The notes: generated by a model from the letters alone, not told the origin. Counted from the first letter of the stretch, positions 10,440 through 17,618 are shown. The stretch: DNA of 22,947 bases from HGM05232 sp036661515 (GCA_036661515.1 JAVWYO010000031.1:1-22947), one strand, 5' to 3'. Program-made: numbers and translations.

Positions 10440-10856
10440 CTATTTACCTCGTTTTAAGATTATGCGTAATTGTGGAACTAAGTAATAATAGCATATCGCA
10501 AATGCTGCTATGGAACCAAGACTATCGGCAATGAAGTCTATTAAGTCTTTGTCGCGTCCATATTGCATAGCGTCTTGTAACAATTCTATCACTCCACCTA
10601 AGACTATGCCAAAGAGGGTTATAGCTATGAATAAATCAAGACGTGGACGATGAGGAAAACGCATTTTTGCAACGTCAAGTGTGAATATGCAACCAGCAAT
10701 AAAAAACATAATAAAGTGAGCTACTTTATCAAATCCTGGAAACAAAGTAATGTCGTGCGCCCCCATTGGATCAGGTGTGAGGGTTAAAAATAGGATTACG
10801 GCGAGAATAAGAATCGACGCAATTCCATAGGGTAATTTAAGGAATAATCTTCTCAT
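10440..10856 (-). CDS. VanZ-like family integral membrane protein
   Basis: This 138-residue protein has four hydrophobic segments (about 11-27, 45-62, 72-90 and 112-130). It carries the VanZ-like (PF04892) hallmarks LTLTPDP near residue 24, FDKVAHFIMFF near 42, and a later GVIELLQ...RDKDLIDFIADSLG block. VanZ of enterococcal glycopeptide-resistance clusters confers low-level teicoplanin resistance by an unclear mechanism. Single-domain relatives like this one are common housekeeping proteins in Bacteroidetes, and nothing here suggests resistance. It has its own consensus promoter. tamB begins 98 nt downstream on the same strand, so read-through into tamB-tamL is plausible but not shown. Confidence 0.82.
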   Translation of the reverse strand: MRRLFLKLPYGIASILILAVILFLTLTPDPMGAHDITLFPGFDKVAHFIMFFIAGCIFTLDVAKMRFPHRPRLDLFIAITLFGIVLGGVIELLQDAMQYGRDKDLIDFIADSLGSIAAFAICYYYLVPQLRIILKRGK

Positions 10857-10898
10857 GCTTTGATGCAGCTAATAAAATTTGTATATATATATGGTTTA

Positions 10899-10929
10899 CA
10901 AATTTAAGAATAAATTACAGCTTTACAAA
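10899..10929 (-). promoter_or_regulatory. Bacteroidetes-type promoter of the VanZ-like gene
   Basis: Read on the - strand, TTTG (10929-10926) is followed after exactly 19 nt by TAAATTTG (10906-10899), a full match to the TTTG-N19-TAnnTTTG pattern. Transcription would start near 10892, about 36 nt before the ATG of the VanZ-like gene. Confidence 0.72.
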
Positions 10930-10968
10930 TTAATAATAGGCTATAAATAGAAATCTACATTAAAATGT

Positions 10969-10976
10969 TACTTTTG
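10969..10976 (+). promoter_or_regulatory. Putative -7 element of the first NSS transporter
   Basis: TACTTTTG matches TAnnTTTG and lies 30 nt before the ATG at 11007. No TTG is found at the usual spacing upstream, so only the -7 element is supported. It diverges from the VanZ-like gene promoter across a short AT-rich gap. Confidence 0.45.
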
Positions 10977-11006
10977 TAATATAAAAGCAAAAAATACGAT
11001 AAAAAT

Positions 11007-12392
11007 ATGTCAGGGAAGGCAAAATTCGGTTCAAAAATAGGACTTGTAGTAGCGACCGTGGGGTCTGCTGTTGGGCTTGGTAACGTGTGGCGCTTTCCGA
11101 GTGAAGTTCAATCAAATGGTGGAGCAGCGTTCTTGTTGGTCTATATTGCTTGTGTCTTTTTACTTGGTATCCCTGTAATGCTTGCCGAATTTTCACTTGG
11201 GCGGGGTGGAAATTCTGATGCTGTTGGTGCCTTTAAGAATCTAACGCCTACTAAAAAATGGTGGCTTGTGGGAGTGCTGGGAGTTATTGCGTCTTATTTA
11301 ATTTTATCATTTTACATGGTGGTTGCTGGTTGGACGCTTGAATACTTTTGGCAATCTCTAACGGGAAATTTATTTGTTGGAATCAATGAGAATAGCAATG
11401 CGACTATGGATAGCGCTTTCGTAGCTCGCATGAATGATATGATAGCGAGTAGTTGGAACCCATTGATATGGACTTCCATAATGATTGTGCTCAATCTTAT
11501 AGTGCTTTTAAAAGGGGTGCAGAAGGGTATTGAAAAGATGTCTAATATTCTTATGCCTTTGTTATTTGTCCTACTTATAATATTTTGTGGCATTTCATTA
11601 TCGCTACCAAATGCAAAAGAGGGTATCGATTTCTTCTTAAACCCTGATTTTAGCAAAATTAATAGCGATATGCTAATCAGTGCGCTTGGACAAGCATTCT
11701 TCTCATTAAGTCTTGGTATGGGAATACTCATAACCTACTCTGCGTATTACCCTCATGATACAAAGCTTGGACGCACTGCCATAATGGTGTCTATGCTCGA
11801 TTTCTTCGTGGCATTCATTATGGGATTGATAATTTTCCCTGCCGTTAAAACATTTGGGCTTGATGCCGACCCCGCAGGGCTAAAGGGTGTTACTCTTGTG
11901 TTTGTGACGCTTCCCGAAGTATTTATGCAGATGCCGGGTAGTCAAATATGGTCAACTCTATTTTTCTTGTTGCTTTCTGTTGCTGCCATAACATCTACCA
12001 TATCATTGTCGGAGGTGTCGATATCGCTTATGCAAGATCGCTTCAAAATGTCGCGTAGAGGTGCTTGCTTCTTGGTAATTCTCCCATTGTTTGTATTCAG
12101 TGCTGTGTGTTCGCTATCGCAAGGCCCTTTATCGTTTATACGGATAGGAGGATTAAATATTTTTGATTTCCTTGATACGTTTGCAACCAATATATTGTTG
12201 CCAATATCGTCAATCCTATTATGTATATATGTAGGGTGGATATTGCCTCATGATTTTATGAAGCAAGAATTAAATAATCATGGCACAATGAAATCATATT
12301 CTTTCCCCATAGTCCTATTTATAGTGAGATTCTTGGCCCCAATACTTATTGGTGCAATATTGGTATATAAACTCATTGAAATATTAGGGTAA
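11007..12392 (+). CDS. Sodium-dependent transporter, NSS/SNF (LeuT-fold) family, copy 1
   Basis: This is a secondary transporter of the neurotransmitter:sodium symporter family, whose bacterial members mostly import amino acids with Na+. At 461 residues it ends after what aligns with LeuT TM11, so it belongs to the 11-helix group like Tyt1 and MhsT. TM1 carries GSAVGLGNVWRFP; A21, V22 and N26 correspond to LeuT sodium ligands A22, V23 and N27. TM3 keeps the substrate-site tyrosine in SFYMVVAGWTLEY, TM6 has FFSLSLGMG, and TM8 has AITSTIS, matching LeuT T354/S355. The TM7 position of LeuT N286 is Asp here and that of E290 is Ala. The substrate cannot be predicted. The stop codon overlaps the start of the next gene (TAATG). 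Confidence 0.9.
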   Translation: MSGKAKFGSKIGLVVATVGSAVGLGNVWRFPSEVQSNGGAAFLLVYIACVFLLGIPVMLAEFSLGRGGNSDAVGAFKNLTPTKKWWLVGVLGVIASYLILSFYMVVAGWTLEYFWQSLTGNLFVGINENSNATMDSAFVARMNDMIASSWNPLIWTSIMIVLNLIVLLKGVQKGIEKMSNILMPLLFVLLIIFCGISLSLPNAKEGIDFFLNPDFSKINSDMLISALGQAFFSLSLGMGILITYSAYYPHDTKLGRTAIMVSMLDFFVAFIMGLIIFPAVKTFGLDADPAGLKGVTLVFVTLPEVFMQMPGSQIWSTLFFLLLSVAAITSTISLSEVSISLMQDRFKMSRRGACFLVILPLFVFSAVCSLSQGPLSFIRIGGLNIFDFLDTFATNILLPISSILLCIYVGWILPHDFMKQELNNHGTMKSYSFPIVLFIVRFLAPILIGAILVYKLIEILG

Positions 12393-12700
12393 TGATTAAG
12401 CAACTATTTACAATGAATAAAGGTGAGCGAGTGGGTGCTTTGATACTTCTATCGCTTATCGCAATAGCCATTACCGTAAACATAATCGTTAGGAGTGTAG
12501 CTGTTGAACATATTGATGAACAATGTGTTGCTAATGCTAAGTCTATGGCTGAATTTAAGAAAAATATAACCCCAGAACCTCCGTCAAAAGATTATTGGAA
12601 AGTAGAACGCGTAGCAAAAAGGAACGTTCACAAAGGCGTTTCATCAACACATCAACGAGATAGGAACAATGAGGACTTGCCAATAATAAATGAAGATTAA
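12392..12700 (+). CDS. Small single-TM protein between two NSS transporters
   Basis: I do not recognise this 102-residue protein. A short polar start (KQLFTMNKGERVG) precedes one strongly hydrophobic helix (about 15-34). A charged, Pro- and Lys-containing tail of about 65 residues follows with no cysteine pair or catalytic signature. The topology is probably one membrane span with a soluble tail. The N-terminal pattern, a basic ERxG just before the helix, resembles the membrane anchor of Bacteroidetes ComEA-like proteins, but no helix-hairpin-helix repeats follow. Its ATG overlaps the stop of the upstream transporter and the second transporter starts 12 nt after its stop, so all three are one transcript. 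By analogy with the small subunit MetS of the corynebacterial NSS transporter MetP, it may be an accessory subunit. That is inference from context only. Confidence 0.65.
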   Translation: MIKQLFTMNKGERVGALILLSLIAIAITVNIIVRSVAVEHIDEQCVANAKSMAEFKKNITPEPPSKDYWKVERVAKRNVHKGVSSTHQRDRNNEDLPIINED

Positions 12701-12712
12701 TAATAATTAGAA

Positions 12713-14062
12713 ATGAAAGAAAGAGCATTATTTGCTACTAAAATAGGTGTCGTTGCAACGACTGTGGGTTCGGCTGTAGGTCTTGGAAATATATGGCGTT
12801 TCCCTTATGAAACGGGAACACACGGGGGTGGCGCATTTATCATAATTTACATATTATGTGTTTTTGCAATAGGCATTCCTGTTATGTGTTCGGAGTTTGT
12901 TATGGGACGTTCCACACATCGTAATGTGCGAGGTGCATTCAAGATGCTATCGCCAAAAGGTAGCTGGCACTGGATGTCGTACCTTGGCATTGTAGCATCG
13001 TTAATGATTCTTAGCTTTTATTCGGTAGTTGCGGGCTGGACGCTCGAATATCTTTATCAATCGGTAATGGGAACATTTGAATCCAACAGTGCCGAAGACT
13101 TTACATGTCAATTTAATGAATTTAGTATGAGCCCATGGCGACCAGTGGTGTGGACGCTTATTTTTCTTGGACTTAATTTCATTGTACTTCGTCGTGGAGT
13201 GCAGAAGGGGATAGAACGACTATCAAATATATTGATGCCATTGCTATTTATTATATTGATAATTTTTGCTGTCAATTCTTTATTATTACCTCAAGCACAG
13301 AAAGGCCTTGAATTTTTATTTAATCCCGATTTTAGCAAAATAACACCTAAAGTTGTGCTTGGAGCTATGGGACAAGCCTTTTTTTCGTTGAGCCTTGGGC
13401 TTAGCGGATTGCTTACATATTCAAGCTATTTTTCAAATGATACTCCGCTCGTAAGAAGTGCTGTTATAGTTGCTGTCCTTGATACTGCCGTTGCCATTCT
13501 TGCTGGAATAATTATTTTCCCCGCAGTATTCTCCTTTGGAGCAGAACCAACGGCAGGACCAAAATTGGTGTTTGAAGTACTTCCAAATATATTTCAACAA
13601 ATGCCAGGAGCCTATATGTGGTCGATAATGTTCTTTGTGCTACTGTTTTTTGCAAGCATTACTTCAACAATCTCAATGAGCGAAATTTCAATAGCATTCT
13701 TTATGGAGGAGGGCAAAATGTCGAGAAACAAGGCAACTACACTAAATACTGGCATTGCCGTAATATTTGGTGTCCTTTGTGCATTGTCATTTGGCGTGCT
13801 ATCTGATTGCAAAATATTTGGGAAGACGCTTTTTGAATTTTTTGATTATACTTCGTCAAATATCTTGCTCCCATTAGGAGGAATGGCTTTCTCAATATTC
13901 GTTGGGTGGTTTATGAATAAGAAAATTGTGAATAGTCAGCTTACAAATAATGGTACCATAACGGTACGCATAATGAAAGTATTACTATTCTGTATTCGCT
14001 ATGTTGCACCACTTGCAATAGGGCTTATATTCCTTTATGGGCTGGATTTAATTCAATTTTAG
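12713..14062 (+). CDS. Sodium-dependent transporter, NSS/SNF (LeuT-fold) family, copy 2
   Basis: This 449-residue paralog of the 11007-12392 transporter shares the same helix order and many identical blocks, for example FNPDFSKI and GQAFFSLSLG. It is therefore likely an old tandem duplicate. TM1 is GSAVGLGNIWRFP with sodium ligands A21, V22 and N26 kept, the TM3 tyrosine is present (SFYSVVAGWTLEY), and TM8 has ASITSTIS. TM6 differs: LSLGLSG replaces LSLGMGI, so the position of LeuT G260 is Ser. That position is close to the substrate pocket, so the two copies may carry different substrates. TM7 again has Asp for N286 and Ala for E290. The chain ends after TM11. folP follows 62 nt later on the same strand without an obvious terminator. 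Confidence 0.9.
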   Translation: MKERALFATKIGVVATTVGSAVGLGNIWRFPYETGTHGGGAFIIIYILCVFAIGIPVMCSEFVMGRSTHRNVRGAFKMLSPKGSWHWMSYLGIVASLMILSFYSVVAGWTLEYLYQSVMGTFESNSAEDFTCQFNEFSMSPWRPVVWTLIFLGLNFIVLRRGVQKGIERLSNILMPLLFIILIIFAVNSLLLPQAQKGLEFLFNPDFSKITPKVVLGAMGQAFFSLSLGLSGLLTYSSYFSNDTPLVRSAVIVAVLDTAVAILAGIIIFPAVFSFGAEPTAGPKLVFEVLPNIFQQMPGAYMWSIMFFVLLFFASITSTISMSEISIAFFMEEGKMSRNKATTLNTGIAVIFGVLCALSFGVLSDCKIFGKTLFEFFDYTSSNILLPLGGMAFSIFVGWFMNKKIVNSQLTNNGTITVRIMKVLLFCIRYVAPLAIGLIFLYGLDLIQF

Positions 14063-14124
14063 TATTTTTATTGCAATAGGCATAATAATAAGTACTATAT
14101 TCGCATTATAAAAAAGAAACAACG

Positions 14125-14973
14125 GTGCCTAATTTTAAGCAATATACAATAAATATAAAGGGAACGCTCAAGGTCATTGAGCGTACTTGGGTGATGGGAA
14201 TCTTGAATGTTACTCCCGATTCCTTCTATTCAGGTAGTAGATGTGATGCTGAAACTAAGATTGTTAATCGCATACATCAACTTGTCAATGAGAAAGCCGA
14301 TATAATTGATATTGGTGGATATTCATCACGTCCTCATGCTGATGATATTTCGGCTGATGAAGAATTTAAACGTTTGAAGTGCGGACTTGAACATATAAGG
14401 CGAGAAGCGCCTGATGCGATTGTGTCGATAGATACTTTTAGAGCTGGTGTCGCTCGACGTTGTGTTGAAGAATATGGAGCCGACATTATAAATGATATTT
14501 CGGGTGGCGACATGGATAGAGATATGTATAGCACTATTGCGTCATTAAAAGTACCTTATGTGATGATGCACATGCGAGGAACTCCCGAAACGATGACTTC
14601 GCTTACTGATTATGATAATGTAGTCACTGATGTAATAAAAAGTCTTGGAGTTAAGATTGATGCGCTACGCGAACTCGGAGTGAATGATATAATTATAGAC
14701 CCTGGTTTTGGATTTAGCAAGACGGTTGCACAAAATTTTGAATTATTATCGCAACTTGAAGAATTTACATACTTAAATTTGCCATTACTCGTAGGCGTTT
14801 CCAGAAAGTCAATGATTTATAAAAGCCTTAATATAACGGCTGAAGAATCGTTAAATGGAACTACTGTGCTTAATACAATTGCTGTTGAGCGAGGAGCGCA
14901 TATTTTGCGCGTCCATGATGTGAAGGCAGCTACTGAGGCTGTGAAACTTGTGTCCTTAACCCTAAAAAGATAG
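14125..14973 (+). CDS. folP: Dihydropteroate synthase
   Basis: The enzyme joins 6-hydroxymethyl-dihydropterin diphosphate and p-aminobenzoate to make dihydropteroate in cytosolic folate synthesis, and is the sulfonamide target. All family motifs are present in order: MGILNVTPDSF (24-34), DIGGYSSRP (62-70, where most homologs read DIGGESTRPG), NDISGG, MHMRGTPETM, DPGFGFSKT, GVSRKS, and RVHDV near the C-terminus. The 282-residue length is normal. The start is taken as GTG at 14125: the upstream frame has a TAA near 14089 and no ATG, and starting at Met24 would cut into the first motif. cdaA begins 5 nt after the stop. This folP-cdaA pairing is common in Bacteroidetes. Confidence 0.93.
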   Translation: MPNFKQYTINIKGTLKVIERTWVMGILNVTPDSFYSGSRCDAETKIVNRIHQLVNEKADIIDIGGYSSRPHADDISADEEFKRLKCGLEHIRREAPDAIVSIDTFRAGVARRCVEEYGADIINDISGGDMDRDMYSTIASLKVPYVMMHMRGTPETMTSLTDYDNVVTDVIKSLGVKIDALRELGVNDIIIDPGFGFSKTVAQNFELLSQLEEFTYLNLPLLVGVSRKSMIYKSLNITAEESLNGTTVLNTIAVERGAHILRVHDVKAATEAVKLVSLTLKR

Positions 14974-14978
14974 TAGAG

Positions 14979-15737
14979 ATGGAACAATTTGGTATAAAAG
15001 ATGCGCTTGATATACTATTAGTAGCAACCTTGTTATTTTATCTTTATCGCATGATGAAAGAGTCGGGTACGCTTAATATCTTTATTGGCGTGCTTGCATT
15101 CATTGCTGTGTGGGTCGTGGCAAGTGAAATACTTGAAATGAGGCTCATTGGTACAATTATGGATAAGTTTATGAATATTGGATTGTTGATATTTGTAATC
15201 CTTTTCCAAGACCAAATAAAGCAATTCCTTGTAGAAATAGGATCGCATAAGCGATGGCGATTTATACGTAGAATGTTTTTTAAAAAATCCAGCACTCCAG
15301 ATGGCCACAAGTGGATTATGCCTATTGTATACGCCTGTATGAGCATGTCAAAAAGTAAAACTGGAGCGCTTATAGTAATTCAGCAAGAAATATCGCTTGA
15401 TAAATATGAGAAACTTGGTGATACTATAAACGCAAATATCAATACTCGCCTCATAGAAAACATATTTTTTAAAAATAGTCCGTTGCATGATGGCGCTATG
15501 ATAATTGCTGATAATAAAATAATGTCGGCAGGGTGTATTCTTCCTGTATCACACGATAGCAATTTGCCAAAATATCTTGGCTTGCGACATCGTTCTGCGC
15601 TCGGTATTGCCCAAGTGTCTGATGCAGTAGCTATTGTCGTTTCAGAAGAAACAGGAAATATTGCCTTTGCTCATAAAAATCAGATTTATCTAAAACTAAC
15701 TATCACTGAGCTTGAGCATCGCTTGGCTGCATTATAA
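14979..15737 (+). CDS. cdaA: Membrane-bound diadenylate cyclase CdaA (DAC domain)
   Basis: The protein makes cyclic di-AMP from two ATP. It has three N-terminal membrane helices (about 8-27, 33-52 and 59-78), a basic linker, and a DAC catalytic domain (about 120-240). The diagnostic DGA (171-173) and RHR (203-205) motifs are intact. The 252-residue size matches the CdaA/DacA class rather than DisA, which carries DNA-binding domains. It is very probably co-transcribed with folP (5 nt apart). No CdaR-like YbbR regulator or GlmM, the usual Firmicutes neighbours, lies downstream, because the next gene is convergent. c-di-AMP commonly controls K+ and osmolyte balance, but no target is visible in this window. 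Confidence 0.93.
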   Translation: MEQFGIKDALDILLVATLLFYLYRMMKESGTLNIFIGVLAFIAVWVVASEILEMRLIGTIMDKFMNIGLLIFVILFQDQIKQFLVEIGSHKRWRFIRRMFFKKSSTPDGHKWIMPIVYACMSMSKSKTGALIVIQQEISLDKYEKLGDTINANINTRLIENIFFKNSPLHDGAMIIADNKIMSAGCILPVSHDSNLPKYLGLRHRSALGIAQVSDAVAIVVSEETGNIAFAHKNQIYLKLTITELEHRLAAL

Positions 15738-15744
15738 CAAAAGA

Positions 15745-15766
15745 GCGACACCGTTTCCGATGTCGC
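15745..15766 (-). terminator. Intrinsic terminator after rubrerythrin, tail overlapping the cdaA end
   Basis: GCGACA (15745-15750) pairs with TGTCGC (15761-15766), with two further C-G pairs inside a C/A mismatch. Read on the - strand, the hairpin is followed by TCTTTTGTT, a U-rich tail reaching the cdaA stop codon. On the + strand no T tract follows immediately, so it suits perR-rubrerythrin transcripts better than cdaA transcripts. Confidence 0.6.
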
Positions 15767-15791
15767 CCCATAAGCATAATTGTGAATTTAT

Positions 15792-16343
15792 TTATTTCTT
15801 GAAGAAACGGTTATAAAGTCCTTCAAAACCTTTTCCGTGACGTGCTTCGTCTTTTGCCATTTCGTGAACTGTGTCGTGAATTGCATCTAAATTAAGCTCT
15901 TTTGCACGTTTTGCAATACGCATCTTATCGGCATTTGCTCCAGCTTCAGCGTTCATGCGTTTGTCAAGGTTAGTCTTTGTATCCCAAACGACTTCTCCTA
16001 AAAGTTCTGCAAATCGTGCTGCATGTTCAGCTTCTTCAAAAGCGTAACGCTTAAATGCTTCAGCTATTTCTGGATAACCTTCACGGTCGGCTTGGCGTGA
16101 CATTGCAATGTACATTCCCACTTCGGTGCATTCGCCCATGAAGTGCGCATTTAAGTCTTTAATCATCTCTTCGTCGCAACCTTTTGCTACGCCTATTGCA
16201 TGCTCTGTTACAAATTCGATAGAATCGGTATCAACTAATTCTTTAAATTTGCTTGCTGGAACATTACATTGTGGACATTTCTCTGGTGCTGTTTCTCCTT
16301 CGTGTACATATCCGCATACTGTGCAAATGAATCTCTTTTTCAT
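15792..16343 (-). CDS. rbr: Reverse-order rubrerythrin (N-terminal rubredoxin, C-terminal diiron domain)
   Basis: This is a cytosolic non-haem iron peroxidase that reduces hydrogen peroxide in anaerobes, with electrons from NAD(P)H-dependent carriers. The 183-residue chain begins with a rubredoxin-like Fe(Cys)4 site (C7, C10, C23 and C26). A four-helix ferritin-like domain follows with Glu/His pairs such as EEAEHAARF and KDEARHGKGFE near the end. Classical rubrerythrin has the opposite domain order, so this is the 'reverse' type described in clostridia. It lies 29 nt downstream of perR on the same strand with no promoter motif between them, so both should respond to peroxide through PerR. A hairpin terminator follows the stop. 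Confidence 0.9.
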   Translation of the reverse strand: MKKRFICTVCGYVHEGETAPEKCPQCNVPASKFKELVDTDSIEFVTEHAIGVAKGCDEEMIKDLNAHFMGECTEVGMYIAMSRQADREGYPEIAEAFKRYAFEEAEHAARFAELLGEVVWDTKTNLDKRMNAEAGANADKMRIAKRAKELNLDAIHDTVHEMAKDEARHGKGFEGLYNRFFKK

Positions 16344-16371
16344 AATTGTAAATTTTTTATAAATTAATATG

Positions 16372-16800
16372 TTAGTTATTTATTTCTAATTTCTCTTTTT
16401 GTTGGCATGCTTCGCACACTCCTTTATAGTATAGCTTGATTACTTCAACATTAAAGCTGCTCATCTTTGGAATTGGATTAAGAATCCCTTCGGGCAATGG
16501 CATGTCGTAGATTGAACCACAGCAACGACACATAAAGTGAGCATGTGGGGTGATATTGCCATCATAATGAACAGTCTTGCTATCAATGTTGAGGGTCAAC
16601 AGTGCATTGTGTTCTTCAAGAACACGTAATGTATTATACACCGTTGTGCGCGATAGTGTTGGCATATCTGGAAGCAGTTCTGAATATATCTTATCAACCG
16701 TAGGGTGGATTGGGTGCTCCATTAGATATTTCATTATTGCTATACGTTGAGCCGATGGCTTAATGTTATGTGATAATAAATGCTGAGCTGTTATATTCAT
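16372..16800 (-). CDS. perR: Peroxide-responsive Fur-family repressor PerR
   Basis: This is a DNA-binding metalloregulator of the Fur family. The 142-residue chain has an N-terminal winged helix and a dimerisation domain with HAHFMCRCCGSIYD. H32, D80, H86, H88 and D99 each fall exactly five positions before the B. subtilis PerR regulatory ligands H37, D85, H91, H93 and D104. The structural zinc cysteines C91, C94, C129 and C132 are also present. Asp rather than Glu at position 99 favours PerR over Fur. Its target here is evident: a rubrerythrin gene directly downstream, and a palindromic Per-box-like site just before its own start codon, which implies autoregulation. Metal-catalysed histidine oxidation as the sensing chemistry is known from the family, not shown here. 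Confidence 0.87.
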   Translation of the reverse strand: MNITAQHLLSHNIKPSAQRIAIMKYLMEHPIHPTVDKIYSELLPDMPTLSRTTVYNTLRVLEEHNALLTLNIDSKTVHYDGNITPHAHFMCRCCGSIYDMPLPEGILNPIPKMSSFNVEVIKLYYKGVCEACQQKEKLEINN

Positions 16801-16802
16801 AA

Positions 16803-16817
16803 TTGTAATAATTACAT
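16803..16817. promoter_or_regulatory. Per-box-like operator upstream of perR
   Basis: TTGTAATAATTACAT contains a perfect 6-1-6 palindrome (TGTAAT-A-ATTACA). It matches the classical Per box TTATAATNATTATAA at 11 of 14 defined positions. It lies between the predicted perR transcript start (near 16825) and the perR ATG, the right place for autorepression of perR-rbr. Confidence 0.65.
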
Positions 16818-16831
16818 GTTTGAAATCATTA

Positions 16832-16861
16832 CAAAATTACAATCTTTATTTTAAATAGCAA
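16832..16861 (-). promoter_or_regulatory. Promoter of perR-rbr
   Basis: On the - strand, TTG (16861-16859) is followed by a 19-nt spacer and TAATTTTG (16839-16832), fully matching the Bacteroidetes consensus. The predicted start near 16825 gives a leader of about 25 nt that contains the Per-box-like palindrome. Confidence 0.72.
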
Positions 16862-17004
16862 CTATATTTTGAATTATTTTTAGTTAAAAATGTATTATTT
16901 ATATAATTGCCTGTCTTATAGCAACATAATAAGAAAGAGTATTTTATCAAACAAAAAGAAACATATAATCGTTATAGCACTAATAACACTAAAAAAATAT
17001 ATTT

Positions 17005-17544
17005 ATGAAAATTCTAATTTCAAAACTGATATTAATTGTAGCTCTAATAACTACGATGGGAACCCTAATGGCTAATGCCGAAAATAGTAAAAACGGTTCT
17101 AATAATGAGCAACGATATATGGCTCCTGGACCTGTAACGAGTGTCTCCGAAAATTATTCATCTTTGCCACAATCAATAAAGACTTTTTTGCTTAAATACA
17201 TTCCGAATGCTACTGTGGCAGAAATTGAGATGAAAACGATGAAAGATATTTACAAAATAGAAATGTCGAATGGGGCTGAACTCGTTTTCACTACTGCCGG
17301 ACAATGGCTAAGTTTTGAAGCACCTGATAAAGCCACTCTATCATCACAAATACTTCAGGCTCTACTCCCAGCTCCAGCCTTTAAGCATTTGACCGATAAA
17401 AACCTCCTTAACAAAGTGGACGAAATAAAATACAATCCGCGTAAAGGTTATAAGGTAGAACTTGACAATCATTCAAAAAAAGATTTATATTTCTCAACTA
17501 CTGGAGCATTAATAAAGGAAAAATATGGCAAAAAGCACCATTAA
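17005..17544 (+). CDS. Secreted PepSY-like (PF11396-type) protein
   Basis: This is a 179-residue exported protein of unknown function. Residues 1-25 form a Sec signal peptide with likely cleavage after ANA. Two related alpha-beta modules follow. The first is around 52-105 (LPQSIKTFLLKYIPNA, then a strand pair ending GQWLSFEAP). The second is around 130-175 (NLLNKVDEIKYNPRKGYKVE and DLYFSTTGALIKEKYG). This resembles the Bacteroidetes family called 'PepSY-like' or 'putative beta-lactamase-inhibitor-like', a fold name that does not imply beta-lactamase inhibition. The first module has no catalytic residues that I can identify. The gene diverges from perR across about 200 bp but no clear promoter motif was found on its side. 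It ends 118 bp before tdk. Confidence 0.72.
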   Translation: MKILISKLILIVALITTMGTLMANAENSKNGSNNEQRYMAPGPVTSVSENYSSLPQSIKTFLLKYIPNATVAEIEMKTMKDIYKIEMSNGAELVFTTAGQWLSFEAPDKATLSSQILQALLPAPAFKHLTDKNLLNKVDEIKYNPRKGYKVELDNHSKKDLYFSTTGALIKEKYGKKHH

Positions 17545-17598
17545 ACAATCATTCCCAAAATAATAAGATTTTCATTTTCATATTTTGCCTATTTGTCA

Positions 17599-17606
17599 TA
17601 TCTTTA
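17599..17606 (+). promoter_or_regulatory. Weak -7-like element before tdk
   Basis: TATCTTTA differs from TAnnTTTG only at the last base, and the -33 region (TTTTC near 17575) is imperfect. It would place the transcript start near 17613, about 50 nt before the tdk ATG and next to a palindrome at 17619-17628. Confidence 0.3.
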
Positions 17607-17618
17607 CATACGAGAATA

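Noticed and set aside
10440..10856. Glycopeptide resistance determinant (VanZ)
   Set aside because: No other van genes are present, and single VanZ-like proteins are common in Bacteroidetes without resistance.
10881..10892. Short TA-repeat run as a phase-variable tract
   Set aside because: Only about ten bases of alternating TA in an AT-rich gap, downstream of the promoter and short for slippage.
13612..13812. Overlapping short frames on both strands within the second NSS transporter
   Set aside because: Shadows of the transporter reading frame with no family match.
16355..16370. Possible second Per box before rubrerythrin (TTATAAATTAATA)
   Set aside because: Only one half-site is good and there is no promoter in the 28-nt gap. 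Control through the perR promoter is sufficient.
16890..17075. 61-codon + strand frame before the PepSY-like gene
   Set aside because: It runs into the PepSY-like gene in another frame, has low-complexity I/N/K composition, and covers the likely 5' leader.
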